Notes: generated by a model not told the origin, from the sequence alone. A DNA stretch of 64,000 bases from Ilyonectria destructans (GCA_020740775.1 JAHEWK010000005.1:1178001-1242000), one strand, 5' to 3'; positions 11,126 to 24,014 are shown, counted from the stretch's first letter. Numbers and translations: made by a program.

Positions 11126-14100
11126 TTAATGCGCTCCCCTCGCCCTCTTAGCTCCTCCGCCAACCTCCGAATCTCCTCGAGGCCGCTTGTTACCCGGCTG
11201 GAAGTCACTTGCCACTGGGTTAAGCGAAGCACGCCCGCCTCTGGCTCCTCCTCGTCCTCCGCGACCAGCATGTGCTGGTCCACCCTCCTGGTTACCGCTC
11301 GCCGCTCGCTGGCCTGGTGTTACATAGGCAGTACCGCGACCGCCTCGGCCACCACCGCGGGCCACAGGGATACCACCACCGCCACCGCGAGGCATGGGGA
11401 TGCCTGATCGAGCGGGCTGCTGTTGCTGTCCCTGTTGCGGTTGCTGTCGCTGTTGGGGCTGCGCCGCTGCGGGGGCAGTTGTAGTCGATCCTTCAGCCTT
11501 TGATGCAAATGGGTTGGGTGCTTCCGCAGAAGCCGAGTTTGTAGAGACAGCGAATGGGTTGTTAGCCTTAGGCGCGGGAATGGCTCTCGTCGCAGGCTGG
11601 GCAGCAGGAGCAAGGGCCGGGACTGGCTTGGCTGGTAATGTTTCCGTCCCGGGAGTCGCTGAGGCAGCCGGAGCAGGCTTAGCAACAGGTGTTGCTGGGG
11701 CTGGCGATGGGGGCACACCAGCTGTCGAGTCCTGTCTTGCAGGTGTCGGTTTCGGAACTGGTGCTGCAGGAGGTGCAACCGCATTCTTCGCCACCTCCCA
11801 GACCTCGACGACTGGTTTCTGAGGTGTCTCGCCTGCAGCCTTCTCCACAACATGGACCTTTGCTTGGATGTTCTTCAACTTGTTCTCTGCCATATTGATT
11901 CGCAAGGTAGACTTCTTAGACTCCATGAGCTGGGCTTGCTCCCTTGCTGACGAGATCTTCGACTCGTTTTCGCTCTTCATAGTCGATTCCAGATCCGTCC
12001 TCAGCTTGGCAATCTCCACCTCAAGCTTCTTCTTGATGTTAGCAGCTACGATATTCTTCACAGTCGGGTTCGTAGACAAGAATTGGCGAATGCCAGCGTC
12101 GTCAAGCTGGGTAAGGTCGGGTGCCCCAACCGAGGCAGGGGTCGCAGGGACAGGTACTGCCTCGGCCTTCATAGGAGTAGCTGGAGGTCGGTCATTGGAC
12201 ACAGGTGCCTGGGCTCCAGGTTTGGGTGCGTTCTCAGCAAGGAATATTTGTTTCTCTTGCTCAAACTTGAGCTGGAGATCCGCATCCTTCTGCTTGAACT
12301 CGTCCTCCAGCTTGGCTCGGGATTGCTTGAGCCTGTTGTTCAAATCGCCCTTCATCTTGTCCGAACGTTCCTTCAAGGTTTGCAGAATCTTAGCCTCGAC
12401 TTCGACCGCTCTCTGTTCGCATTCTGCGGCCTTAGCCTCGGCGGCAGCAATCTTTGCCTCCAAGGCCTTCTTCTCCTCGTCAGAGACAGAAGGAGCTGTC
12501 GTCTCTCCATTAGCCTCGCTGGTCTCAGCCGGGGCGGTGGCAATGGGGACCTGTTCAGTGGACTGAGGTGCGCCCTGGGCTGCCTCATGCAACTTCTTCG
12601 TAGCCTCGTCTCTCTCAGAAACAGCTGTTTGCAACTCGGTTTGAAGCACCGCAAGACGTTGCTCAGCTCCCAGCTTCTGGGCGTTGACCGCCTCGAGCTC
12701 TTTGTGAACGTTGACTAGTTGCTGCTCCAACTGTGAGACAACTTCTGTGGAAGCAGATGCCTCGGCTGGCTGAGCTGCAGACGAGGCCCGGGTAGCTTCA
12801 GCAGCTTGAGCTTGTCGTCGGAGTTCTTCCACCTCCTTCTGGAAATTTTGGATTTGTTGCTCAAGCTCCGACTTCTGTTTCCCAGACTGCTCCGCCTGGC
12901 CCTTGGCACCTTCAAGCTCGCCGTTGACTTGGCCCAAGGTCTCTTGAAGCTCGGTGACCTGTTGAGCGACCTCGGCCTTCTCTGCCTTGAGCTTCCTCGC
13001 CCTCTCCTTGTATTGGTCACCCAGCTTGGTGCGAGTCACGCCCCAGGCGGCGCGTTCTCCCTCCAAGGTGGCCTCGGCTTCAGCGACCCTGGCCTTGAGT
13101 GGCTCTTCACCCTCCTTCAAGGCGTTGCGTTCCGTCTCCAGGCTGCTGATGGTCTCCTTCAACTGCTCCATCTCTGCAGGGTCAACGCGGCCATACTTGG
13201 TCAGAATGCCCTCGGTTCGCTTCTGCCAACGGTCGCGATCCTCCTGGATCTGCTTGATCTCTTCCTCCAAGAAAGACTTCTGAGTCGTGAGAGTGTCGAT
13301 GTCGGCCTCGAGCGGTTGCACCTTGGCCCCCATCTCTTCAATCTTCTGGTTCTTCTCCACGATCTGATCCTTGAGTTGCTGGTTCTCATTCCGGAGAGTC
13401 ATGCTGCTCTCACGGTAGAGGTTGAGCTCATTCAACTTCTCCATGAGGTCTTGGTGAGTCATCGAGGTTCGACCGCTCTGCGCCGCCTGAGTGCGCTCCT
13501 GGTCAAGCTTGAGACGTGCTTCATCAAGTTGCGATTGAGTATACTCGAGCTGTTGTTGGAGTCGCTTGGCCTCCTGGGTCTTCAAGTCGTACTGAACCTC
13601 AAGAATCTCCTTCTCGCGGCGAAGGTAGCTGTTCAGTTCACGAAGACCTTCGGTGGCATCTCCCATGGGAACAGGAGACATTCCCTTATCGCCGTCTTCG
13701 GTATCGGTGCGCTTCTGCTGCAACGTTGCAACCTGCGTAGTAAGGCCTTCCAATTGTTGGTGGAGGAGCTTGTTTTGCGCATTGACATCTTCGCGCCGCG
13801 TCTTGAGCTCAGCCATCTCCTGCTCCAGCTGTTGTCGACGATCCTCCCAAGAAGTCTCACTCTGAGCGAGAGTCACCTTGGCGGACTCTGCCTCGGTCCT
13901 TAGAGATTGAGCCTCGCTCTTGAGTTGGTTGTGCTCAACTCTCAGTTGCTGAACAAGCTTGGCAGCCTCGGCGTGCTTGACAAGCTCTTGCTCGTAGTCT
14001 TGCTGCGCCTTTGTGGCAATCTCGGCTTGTGCACGAAGATCTTGTTGATGATACCTCGTTGCCTCCAGGTGTCGGGCACTCTCCTCCTTCAGTCGGTTGA

Positions 14101-17100
14101 CCTCCTCCTCAAGAATTCCCTTTTCATCCTCATACCTCCGCGCAACTTCTCCCTGAGAATCCCGTAGAGTAGAGAGCTCAGTGTTAGATCGAGAAAGCTC
14201 GGCAGACATGTCCTCGATGCGATGGCTAAGTTCCTTGAATTTGGTGTCCTTCTCCTCGATAAGCGCTTCCGTCTCGTGGCGGTATTGGTCTTGTGAACCC
14301 CGAAGGTCCTCCAAAGCTTCCTCGTTAGCCTGGCTCAGTTCCTTGAACTGCTCAGCCTGAGCTTTGGCGTTCTCCAGGTGAGTGTTGGCCATATCCAGAT
14401 CACGTTTGAGATCAGAAATCTCCATGTTGAGTTCTTGGATTTCGGCTTCGAGTTGCTGCTGCTGCTCGTTGTCCGCAACAGTGCCAGGCCTGGGAGTAGG
14501 TCGGGGTTGGAGGCGACCGGCTCGCTCCTCGGCGTTTCTCAGCTCAACAGCCAGCTCGTCGACTCGGGCCTGTAGGTGATCTCTACTAGTCTTGATACCC
14601 ACATGGTCTTCCCGAATCTGACTCAGGCTGGCCATGAGCTCGTCAATTCGCTTCTGTGCTTCCTTCGACTCATACTCCTTCCTGAGCTGTAACTTCTTAG
14701 TCTCCTCCGTTTCGTAGGATAGCTTCCGTTGGGTGTCGCTCAATTCCTTTTCGAGGGTCTCAATTCTGGACTGGGCCTTTCGTCGAGTCTCGGATTCACC
14801 CCTGTTTCGCTCGTTCTCGAGAGACTGTTGGGTAGCAAGGAGATTGTTAAGTCGGTTCTTCTCCTCAATCAGGTTTTCGTTGTCCTTGCTCAATCGGTCT
14901 TGAATATCCTTCCACAACTTCTTTTCGGCCTTCAAGTTGGCAGCCTCGTTCCGCATGCTGTCGAGTAGGCCCTTAGCCTCGATGAGCTCTTCGGCAACCT
15001 GCTGAGTTCGAATATCTTGTTTAGCTGCCGTCTCAGAGAGGGTTTGACTTCGCTTTTGCAACTCTCGGTTCTCGCTCTGGAGAGCAACATAGTTGCCGTT
15101 CAGCATCTCGCGACGCTCATCTCCAATTCGCACGTCGCCATGCAACTTCACGTTTTCGGTCTGCAAGGAATTCTTCTCAGACGTGAGGCTGCTGACCTGG
15201 TCGCGTAGGTCCTTGCGGACTCCATCCTGCGCATCCCGGAAACTATCGTATTCGGACTGCAGCTTACGCAGTGCCTCATTCAGAGTCTCCGCCTGCTCTC
15301 CGGCTTCGATACTAGCCAAGGGCAGTCGTCCGCTGCCATCCAGAGAGCTGCGCATTAAGGAAGCCTCGTCTCCATTTGTGCCTCGTTGCTGAAGAAGGCG
15401 TCGGAACATGTCTCGCTCCATCTTGTAGCTTTCCATGGTGTTCTTGATCGACTTGGTCTCCTCGGTCATGTGGGCAAGCTCCTGCTGAAGCTTTTCAACC
15501 ATGTCGTGATCTTCCTTTGCTTGGTGCTTCGCAGCCAGTGCTTCTTCACTCTCCAGCTGCTCTGCGAGCTCTCGGGTAATTCGCATGAGCTCCTCGTTCT
15601 TGGCCTGGAGGGACTTGACGTCCTTGAAGACAACCAACTTCTGCGTAATGAACTGGTGGGTGTCGGACATGTCAGAGAGCACCTCCTCGGAAATCTCTCC
15701 CTTCTCCAGTTGCTTAAGACGGAAGGTCTCCTCGTCGGTGAGTTGCTCCATGCCCTTCTCGATGGCATAAATGTTGAAGACAAGCATCTGGATCTGAGTT
15801 CCGAGATCCCGCAGTTGAGTTCGCAGGATCTTCGTCTCGGCCTGTGCTGTAGCAAGAGCACCTTCGGCCTTTCTGGCAGCCCTCCGAGAGACATCACGCT
15901 CCTCGAAGCTCTGTTGAGACAACTCGGACATTCGGGCGATCTCGTTGCGAAGAGTCTCCGATTCGGCTTGAAGTTCTTGGATTTCGGGGGCCTTTGCCTC
16001 CAAGGCGGTCATCATGTTGTCCAGCTCTTCAGAGAGCTGCTGGTTCCGTCGGCGCTCGCTTGCCAACTGAGCCTTGACTTGGTACAACTGCTCAATGGCT
16101 TGAGTGGCGGTGATGGCAGACTTGCTGCGAATAGAGCCGGGAGTGCCGAATCCAGGTGTTCCGAAAGGAGAAGCAGCCCGTCCGATCAGGGATCCATTGG
16201 CTCGGGGAGTCTGTGGTGTCGACTCGGGTGGGGGGCCATGCTCCAGTCGCACCTGAAGCTCATCGATTTCCGTTTCAAGTTGACGGATTCGCTCCTCCAT
16301 CTCAACTCCGGCCTGTCGCTCCTGTTCAAGCTCAACTCGAACGCGGCGAATCTCGTTTTCGTAGTTGTCCTTCAAGCGCTCCTTCTCAGCTTCCAGTTCG
16401 CGCACACGTTCTTGGTGTTTCTTGCTGAGCTGATCAGACATGTCCACCAACCGCCTCTGGTCCTCCAGTTCCTGCTTGTAGCTCTCGACCGTCGTGGCGA
16501 AAGAACCTTCCTGCTTCTGGAGCTTGACAAGGGCGTCGTCTGCCTTGGCTTGCATGGCATCAAGTCGTTCACGCAGTTGCTGCTCGGTTCGCTTCAGGGC
16601 ATCGACCTGCGATTGGATATCCTCGTTCTGTCGCTGAAGCTCGGCAATGCGAGAGCCCTTCTCCTTTCGGTATTTGAGACTCTCCTCGCTCTTGGTCTTG
16701 AGTTCATTCTCAAGCCATTCGCTGTTCTTGCGGGCCAGGTCGAGCTGTTGCTGTGTAGACTCCTCTCGGTACTTGGCACTGTTGAGCTGGCCCTTTGCAT
16801 TCTGCTCGGACTGCTGCAGGGCCGTAATCTCACGAGAGAGTTCCACGTTTCGTTGGTGCTGCTTGGTCATCTCTTCTGTAAGAGTCTGATCGCGCTTGTT
16901 GTTCGACTCGATGATGCTGAGGTTGGTTCGGTTCGACGACTGGAGGGTCTCGATCTTGTCGTTGAGGGCCTTGACCTCGGCATCGTGGTCCGACTTCTTC
17001 GACTTGAGGATCTGCAGTTCATTGTCGATGGACTGTCGCTTTGTTTCTGTGGCGGGGAAGAAGAATTAGCAAATGGACCATTTTGTGGCAGGACCGCCTC

Positions 17101-17404
17101 GCAAGCACCTACCTTCGTCCTTCAATTGCTGTCGAGCCTCCTCAACATCCTTGAGGGCCTTGTCGGCAGTCGCCTTGAAGGTCTGCGACCGAGTCTCAGA
17201 GCTTCGCACGGCATTCTCCAACTCGATGTCGGTCTGGAGCTTGTCGGCGTAGAGGGTGTCGAACTCATGCGCTTTCGCAGCCACGGACTGCAAGAGCGCC
17301 GTGACAAGATCAACGGTCGGCTCGGTCGTCAGCGTCACCAGCGCAGGCTGGTCGAGGCCAAGGTGGCCCGCGATGTAGCCGAAGTCCACATCTGCGGCCG
17401 CCAT
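11126..17404 (-). CDS. mlp1: Nuclear pore basket coiled-coil protein, Mlp1/TPR family
   Basis: Long filament protein of the nuclear basket, involved in mRNA export surveillance and perinuclear organisation in yeast and animals. Two exons, 17404-17113 and 17046-11126, with a 66-nt intron, give 2070 aa. Almost the whole protein from residue ~60 to ~1650 is heptad-rich Glu/Gln/Leu/Lys coiled coil. A short break near residues 400-430 is rich in Pro/Gly (TPQTPRANGS). The tail is Ala/Pro/Gln-rich and then carries RGG-type repeats (GGRGGRG) and basic motifs (KRPRG, KRARG) that look like nuclear import signals. Length and architecture match Mlp1/Nup211/TPR. Very long antisense open frames on the plus strand are by-products of GAG/CTC codon usage. 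Confidence 0.9.
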
Positions 17405-18284
17405 GGTGGTGGATCGTTTATGTCAACAGCGCGGCTCTCGTCATTCCCGCTGCTGCGATTCCACGAGGAGAATGAAGGGGGGAAGAAGACGCGGCTCGCA
17501 CTTCTCGTCTCGTCGACGGCGATGGGCGCGTGCGCGCGGGAGTAGGAATCGAGGCTGTGCGAGGCTGACGGGGCTGCGTTGTGGTGAAGAACAAAGGATC
17601 GAGTTTGGTGGAGAGGATGAGGCAGAGAAATTGGAGCTTCGCGCCTGAACGACGAGACACTGTTTTTAGAACCAACACCAACAACGCTCAGCTGTTTGAA
17701 GGAGCAACGGCGCACGGACCATCCACCGCGTCCAGCTTGTCGTGTTTGGTACCTACCTAACTTAGCTGCTGCAAGCTGCCCCACCGTAACAACCTTCTTC
17801 CGATCTGGTGGTGTAGTTACCCTATACCGAGAGGATGATGTCTCGGCCATTCTACAACATGACATGAAGGTATAAGCGACAGGTGATGAGTCTCGGGAAA
17901 TTCTTTGTGGAGATGCTTTTTAACTTCTTTTCTCAAGGCCTTGTCATGTCAGGCCCTGATTTAGGCCTTAGGTAGTAAGGTATATTGGCGAAGCATTCTA
18001 CATTAACATGATTCACACAAGAGGATATCTTCAAGAAGAGCAGACGAACTTAAGACACTTGTGTACACCCTCCAACATATTGTACCAAAAACTGGGCAAT
18101 TCATAATTGTACGTTCTAATCGCTACAAACAGACATAATCCTCACCGCTAGCCAAAAAGTAAACCAACAACGCCGGCCTAGAATACATCTTCCCATACCA
18201 AAGCGCCGTATCGCTTCGTAACCTTGCTCGCCTTCACATCTGCTCGCGTCGTGTAGAAAGATCGAGATAGACCCTTTGTTCCCC
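17405..18284. other. Intergenic: Mlp1/TPR promoter and 3' flank of next gene
   Basis: No gene seen. The first ~300 bp would hold the 5' untranslated region of the coiled-coil gene. The rest is AT-richer and without repeats that I can see. Confidence 0.55.
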
Positions 18285-20240
18285 CTATTTTGCCCACCGA
18301 CCAACATTAGAGTCTAGCTCGTATGATTCCACTGGCCCAGATTGCCATGCCGGGTTTTGCTGACCGTTCGGCCTCTGCGCCGCCGGCGACGGGTGCGCTG
18401 GGAACTCATACACCTGTTGTCCATGCGGTGCCTGCGGCGAAGGCCGGAAAGCATATCCACCAGGGCTTTGTAGCTCGTGAGGCGTTACCGGCGACGGCGC
18501 GTACCCAGCTTGAGGCGACGGGTGGCCGTATTGCGCATTTGGAGGAGCGTGGTATCCCTTGATATCGGGATTGCTCGGATAGTTTGGCGGGAGTTCCGCG
18601 ACCCCAGGCTTCACGCCACCGTATAACTCAGGTCGGGGAGAGCCATGTCCTGACAACTCGGACGGGCCATAGTGCGTCTTGTGATCACCCATACCAGGCG
18701 CGAGATGAGTATCTCCCATCAGCTCCGGCTTGCCGTTGTACTCGTGGTGTTGATCGCCTCCTGACGGGATCTGCTCTCCCTTCATTTGTTGGCGGCGTTT
18801 CTTTCGCCAGAAGAAAAAGAGACCTAGGCCAATGGCGGCCACAGCCACTGCACCGGCGATGCCGCCTGCAATCGGGATAATACCCACGCCTTTAGATTTA
18901 TCCTTGGACTCATCCTTGCTGTCGCCAGAGGAACTGCTGTCTTTTGAGGAACCGGAGTCGAGCGTTTCCGACGCACTGGAAGATGCTGTTTGCGATACAG
19001 CAGTTGACCCAGCCCCGACACTGGCAGTTTGATACGTCGGAGCAACCGACTCGCGCACTGTGGCCACAACCTTGTTCTCTGCCGCACTGCAATAGTAGTC
19101 CCAAGCTGCAACGGCGGATGTCATATCGGCTGTGGCGGTGTTGGAGCAGGCATACTTGACTCCCTCGGTTAGGACACTAGAAATATAGTTTGACATGCCC
19201 GATTTGAGGCATGCACAAGAAGCCAATTCTTGTGGTCCGCTGCCGCAGAGCCAGGAGGTTTGCTAAAGAAATGTTAGCGACTGGGTTTGAGACAAGTGAA
19301 TGATGAAAATACAAACGTACACTGAGAATGGCGACTGAGACGGCGCTCTGGGCACAGTCGCGAAGAGACTTGAATTGAGGTAGGGCGGTAATGTAATATG
19401 TCACTGACAACAGTTAGTCACGTATTTCCCAGGCTGACTTGATGACTGACTATCTCCCGGGGGCCCATCTGGCGTTGCAAAGGACGTGGTTCCCTTGTTC
19501 ATGGCACAATATTCATTGTAGAAGCTCTGGGCGGTGGTGACGTCTTGGTTGTTGGAACACGAGTACTTGACAGACTTTCGAAGTACGTCGCTGACCGCAC
19601 TCACGACCTCGCTTTTGCTGCAAACACAGGGCGCGAATAGCTCGGCCGCTTCGGGGCAGTTGTACGCTCCCTGAGACCAGAGTTAGTTTAGAAACCATGG
19701 CGTTGTGATGGAAGGCATTCATACCGCTCCCATTACCGCCTCGGACACTGCAGACTGCGCACACGGAGGCATGTAGGCCATCTCTGGTAGGTCCGTGATA
19801 TATGCGTGAACGATGTTGGCCGTTGGGGACGAGAAGGTGACGGTCATGGATTCCTGGTTGCAGTATTGGTCCATCACTTTTGAAGCACTTAATAGGTCGT
19901 CCGTGGCAGCTGTACCGCAACTGTACGTCACATCGGTGGAAATCGAGGAGTAGATGTCGCCGAATCTTGCCGTGTTTGAGCAGACGCAGGATTGCAACAT
20001 GGTCTCATCATCGCCGCAAACTGTCGACGAGTAAGTGAGGGCGAAGACATCGTATGAGATGGCGCTGGCAACACATGGCGCCTGTCTAAGTCAGTATGAT
20101 GGGTTGGTCTCGTGAGAGGACTGACCGCATACCAGAAGCGTATAGATCTCGAGGTCGGTCACGTAAACGATGTCGGTCGCGGTGGAAAGAGTGGTAAGGC
20201 CGGCTAAAGCGACCAGCGCGAGGCCGTGTAAGTGATGCAT
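18285..20240 (-). CDS. Single-pass membrane protein with three six-cysteine ectodomains
   Basis: Predicted type I surface protein of about 581 aa; function unknown. Exons read 20240-20133, 20081-19725, 19670-19451, 19403-19321 and 19262-18285. A signal peptide (MHHLHGLALVALAGL...) is followed by three homologous ~100-residue units. Each starts with a Y[IV]T-x-L segment, then C-x2-SA, then C, CxC, VxYxC and finally YC, six cysteines per unit. A Ser/Lys/Asp-rich stalk follows, then one membrane segment near residues 400-420 (IAGGIAGAVAVAAIGLGLFFF) with WRKKRR as stop-transfer, then a Pro/Gly/Tyr/His-rich cytoplasmic tail. The layout recalls fungal wall sensors or CFEM proteins, but CFEM has eight cysteines, so I leave the family open. 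Units 2 and 3 carry an intron at the same place. Confidence 0.82.
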
Positions 20241-21736
20241 GACACCGGGACCCGACGGGGATAGGCACACAATGGGGAACAAAGCGATAGGACCAAATAA
20301 TGGCGCCCTCAACCAAGGAATACGACAACAACGACAATTACGAGAACGCGAGATTTCCAGAAAGGAAAGAAACGCCAGGCTTCTGCTCGACCTCGCGAGG
20401 TGCCTTCAGCCTGGCGGCGGCCTGTGGGGGAGCTGGAGGGCCCCAACTCGCGCCCAGCCAGGGCCAGATGCAGTAGCCGTCGGGACCCCTGAAGCTAGTG
20501 CGAATGGCTTGGGGAGCTGAAAACTCGGCTGCATGTCGTCTCATTGCTTACAGCTGCCCTCGAGATTGGCGGCGCCCTGAGGTGTGCAACGTCTGGGGAT
20601 TGACGCAGGAACCATCGGGGGGAGCATGCGCCAAGGCCGTCAGCCATGGCAATTCCTCTGAAGCCATAGTCCTGTGCTAAAGGAGGGATGGCGACAACCG
20701 AAGCCGGGGATGAGGAGTTCGACTGTCACTCGCCAGGCTCCAATGGTGTTTTTAGCGTTGGGAGGGGGGAGGGACAATTTCGATTTCGACTCGGCATGTC
20801 GTCGGTGGGTTGTTGAGCCGATATCTCTTGGTATGACAGATTCACGGTCTTGGCTTTGAAGCACCGGCCATCTGCAGGTAAACCCGCATTGCCATGAACC
20901 CTGCATTTGATTACATGGATAAATTTAGGGATGAAGGCAACCTTACGCGTATTTTGCACCATGTAGGGCTGGCTCGGGAGCCTTAATTGCCTCGCCCTGG
21001 GTTTGGCCCGTGGCAACCTGCTGGAGAGACGGGGAGACGGGGAGGCGGGGAACGGGGAAAGACATGAAGCCAGCGTTGAGAGCGGATTTCTCCATCTCAG
21101 CACGGCGGTGGACGGCATTCCCAAAAGAGCCAAGAGCAGCGCCACGAGTATCACCGGTCTCAACCCAGCCGCGCCCCATTGGCCCCGTGGTGAAATGAGA
21201 AAAGCAAACTCCCGCTAACTGCCAGGAGGGATGCCGGTGACGAGAGGTGAAACTGTTGGCGCCTGCATGCCGAGTCTGGAGCCTGCAAACACCTAAAGGT
21301 CGGCATTGGAGATGGTCTGATGTCCAGTACCGAGGCGCCTCTTTCTGAACAGCCCCGCGCCGTCGAGTCACGTGGATCCCGGGCCGCGTTCTTCGGCATG
21401 ACGGCAACACCAGTGCCGTGTTCGACAATCGTGTGGTCTAGTGAGGTTTATTTATCTCCAAAGAGTCATCAACGTTCGGAGTGTCACAGGGTAGTGTATC
21501 GTATGCGTGCCATCAATCGTTGATTTGTAGATGCTACCGCTAATTTGAGACCTTTTCCGTTCCCTTGCGCGATCTCCAAAATCCCCCATAAAAATTTCCA
21601 AATCCAAAACGCCATGCTAAAATAATTCTGGGTTGACCATGTTGTCGACCGTGTTCCTTCCCTGGCGCGTGGCCACCAATGTTAAACCCTCGTTTGCGCC
21701 ATGCTGAAATCAGAAATCCAAAGCCAGTAAATGTAA
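20241..21736. other. Intergenic 1.5 kb; contains G-quadruplex motif
   Basis: No convincing gene; open frames here lack protein-like composition. It serves as the upstream region of the six-cysteine membrane protein. A G-run cluster is present at 21031-21057. Confidence 0.5.
21031..21057 (+). other. Four-run G-quadruplex motif
   Basis: Four runs of GGGG begin at 21031, 21039, 21047 and 21054, separated by loops of 4, 4 and 3 nt. This satisfies the usual intramolecular G-quadruplex pattern with long runs and short loops. It lies about 790 bp upstream of the membrane-protein start codon. Folding is inferred. Confidence 0.6.
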
Positions 21737-22531
21737 TCAAAGTGCACTGCCGCCGCCATGTCCCTGGATCATGCTCTCGCCGAACGCGCCCATGGTTTTT
21801 CTCACGGCATTCGCGCAGCCACTGGGAATCATCTTCGGTAGCTTGTATCGCGATCCGCCAACAGCCTTGCCGGCGTTGTCGCTGCAGGACAGGGGCTCGG
21901 TAGAGCTGCGCGTGGGAATCTTGCCGCTGGATCCCCTGCGCAGCGATGGGCAAAGTTCGGCGACGGATGCTCGACGGGGAGGATCGGCGACATTCGCCTC
22001 CTCTCTCTCGGCGGAGGGCTTTCGGGATTTTCTTGAGAACTTGCTCTCGATCGAAGACCGAGAGCTTGTTCGGGACCGTTGAGGTGTGGGATAAGCCGAC
22101 GTGCCGAGTTCTCCTTCGCTCTGAAAGGACGAAGCCAGCTCTCTTGAGACGCGACCGCTATGGCGATCGTCGGTCTTGAGCTTCAGCCAGAGGCCGTGTC
22201 CAAGGTCGTCCCAAATGACCACAGCCTTGAAGAGGCGTCGACAAGCCTTTGTGCCTTCACCCTCATCGAGCTCTCCAAAGGTTCTGAGCTCATGCATGGG
22301 AGGAAGGACATCCCAGGAAATGGAGATTTGGTTCTGATCCATCTGATCTCTCCAGATGGAGTTCTCCAGGAAATCGTTGAGGTACTGGAAGGTAGCTTCA
22401 ATGGATGCCTCTTGGGCTTCTTGAGCGGCCTGCTTCATAATCGCATCTTGCTGGCGCTCCTGTGCTTGCCGGCGCTGCTTTCTCTTCTTGTGGCCGTCGA
22501 AGAGGGGAACCTTGGGGACTGTGTTGGGCAT
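21737..22531 (-). CDS. Hypothetical basic protein, 264 aa
   Basis: Single-exon frame with ATG at 22531. I do not recognise a family. Residues ~10-55 are a charged helix (GHKKRKQRRQAQERQQ, then an Ala/Glu-rich run). Residues ~60-120 look globular and hydrophobic (WRDQMDQNQISISWDVLPP, LFKAVVIWDDLGHGLWLKL). The remainder is Ser/Arg-rich and likely disordered. No signal peptide or membrane segment. Codon bias and composition suggest a real gene. Confidence 0.65.
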   Translation of the reverse strand: MPNTVPKVPLFDGHKKRKQRRQAQERQQDAIMKQAAQEAQEASIEATFQYLNDFLENSIWRDQMDQNQISISWDVLPPMHELRTFGELDEGEGTKACRRLFKAVVIWDDLGHGLWLKLKTDDRHSGRVSRELASSFQSEGELGTSAYPTPQRSRTSSRSSIESKFSRKSRKPSAEREEANVADPPRRASVAELCPSLRRGSSGKIPTRSSTEPLSCSDNAGKAVGGSRYKLPKMIPSGCANAVRKTMGAFGESMIQGHGGGSAL

Positions 22532-23880
22532 TTTGGCGGTATTATTGAGATGAGGGCTTCAGTTTTGTTGTTGTCGGGGTGAAGGGTTCGGTAGAGTGTT
22601 GAGGAGTATTGCGCGAGTGAGATTGTTGTTGATTGAATGCGATCGGGACAGGATGAGGGATCGCGAGTCCAGCTCGTCGACAATCTTGTTTGGGTGATGA
22701 CCGGGTAATTTGCCGGTGTGGTATCAGTTGCCGATGATTGCGAGGTCGGGATGGCGGAGTTCGGGCCGTGTGAAGTTGTGTTTGGCAATCGCCGGTGTTG
22801 GACAATCTCAAAAGTGCGAGACTCCGGATGTTTGGGACGAGAGTGATACTAAATATTTCCAGGACACGACTGCGGCGCGGCGTATTTCTGAAATTCCATT
22901 CGGCGTCAAACACAACGGCCGGCAAATCAGAGTTTGTGAGGTAGCCGCTATCCAGGCCCATGGAGCCCATGGGTTCAAGGTTTAATTGAGGCTTGACTTA
23001 CTCGCAGACCCGACTGGCCGGGACCATTGTGGAATGGGAAGTCTCTCCGGCATTTACCGCGGGCGGGCGGGGGTAAGAATTGCCCACTTCCCACTCCCCA
23101 GATGGCGGTGGGAAACATGTCTCAGCCTCTCAGGACTGGAGAGGGGGAAACGTCACTGTGGCTTTATGTCATTTTGACAAGCTCCTGTTGGCCGAGTTGA
23201 TGCTAGGAGCCGACCGAGGTGCGGATGGCGGGTACTTGTTCATCCCGGATTGCCGAGCCGAAAGATGTCACGAATTCGTGCGGGTGATTTCGCGGTTATT
23301 GAGTTACCGGTATGGGCTTCGAGCCCACTGATTATGCTGATCATGCCGGTTCAATTTCCTCATTCTTGCGTAAATACATGCGTAGTACGACTTTAAACGC
23401 CATCAAACCATCAAACGCAGCTTGGCTATCATGGCCTGTAATGTCGGGCTCTTGCCGGGCAATAATCCGATGCCTGGCCACGGGCCGCGGGAAAGCCATC
23501 AAGGAGAGGGAGGCGTCGCAATTGACGTCGTGTCATTGGGAGACCTGGTTCCATGGCTGGGTTGCTGGCGGGGTGTTGTCGGTCCGTCTGGCGGTCTGTT
23601 GGCGAGCTGGTGGTGGTGCGCAAGGCGTGAGCTGGTGGAACTGGTGGGAACTGGTGGCGGATGCATTTCCTTAGCGGCCTTGGCCCCGGATTTCGCGGAA
23701 ATGGATTCCACAGATCCGGACCGCGCTGGCAGGCTGGGGCAGGCTGGTGGTAGGCTGGTGGTAGGCGCGGTTGGCGCAGGGGGCGCTGTGCGCCCGGACT
23801 TTCCGGACCGTGGGGCGGGAACCAAGGACCTGGGACGCGGAGCGAAGAATTGCCCGTCTGGTGTCTCAATGGGCTATTCA

Positions 23881-24014
23881 CTATTGAGCGTTTACTTGAG
23901 GATTCGCTATTGAGTGTTTACTTGAGGATTCGCTATTGAGCGTTCACTTGAGGATTCGCTGCCTATTGAGCGTTCGCTTGAGCATTCACTAGGTATTGAT
24001 TGTTCACTATTGAG
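23881..24014. repeat. 26-bp minisatellite, three exact-length and further partial units
   Basis: Units at 23881-23906, 23907-23932 and 23933-23958 follow CTATTGAGYGTTYACTTGAG plus GATTCG, differing at one or two positions. After a 4-nt spacer a fourth, more diverged unit runs 23963-23988, and partial copies end at about 24014. Confidence 0.85.

Noticed and set aside
15386..17545. 719-codon plus-strand open frame opposite the Mlp1/TPR gene (also 12806-13903)
   Set aside because: Antisense of a coiled-coil gene: GAG/GAA codons read as CTC/TTC, so stops are avoided and the result is Leu/Phe-rich without known motifs. The minus strand has the family motifs and splice sites.
20726..21428. Overlapping minus-strand frames upstream of the membrane protein
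   Set aside because: Low-complexity, Arg/Pro/Ser-rich, cross the G-run; no sign of coding.
23320..23360. GGTTCAATTTCC resembling a tRNA B box
   Set aside because: Upstream sequence cannot form D and anticodon arms.
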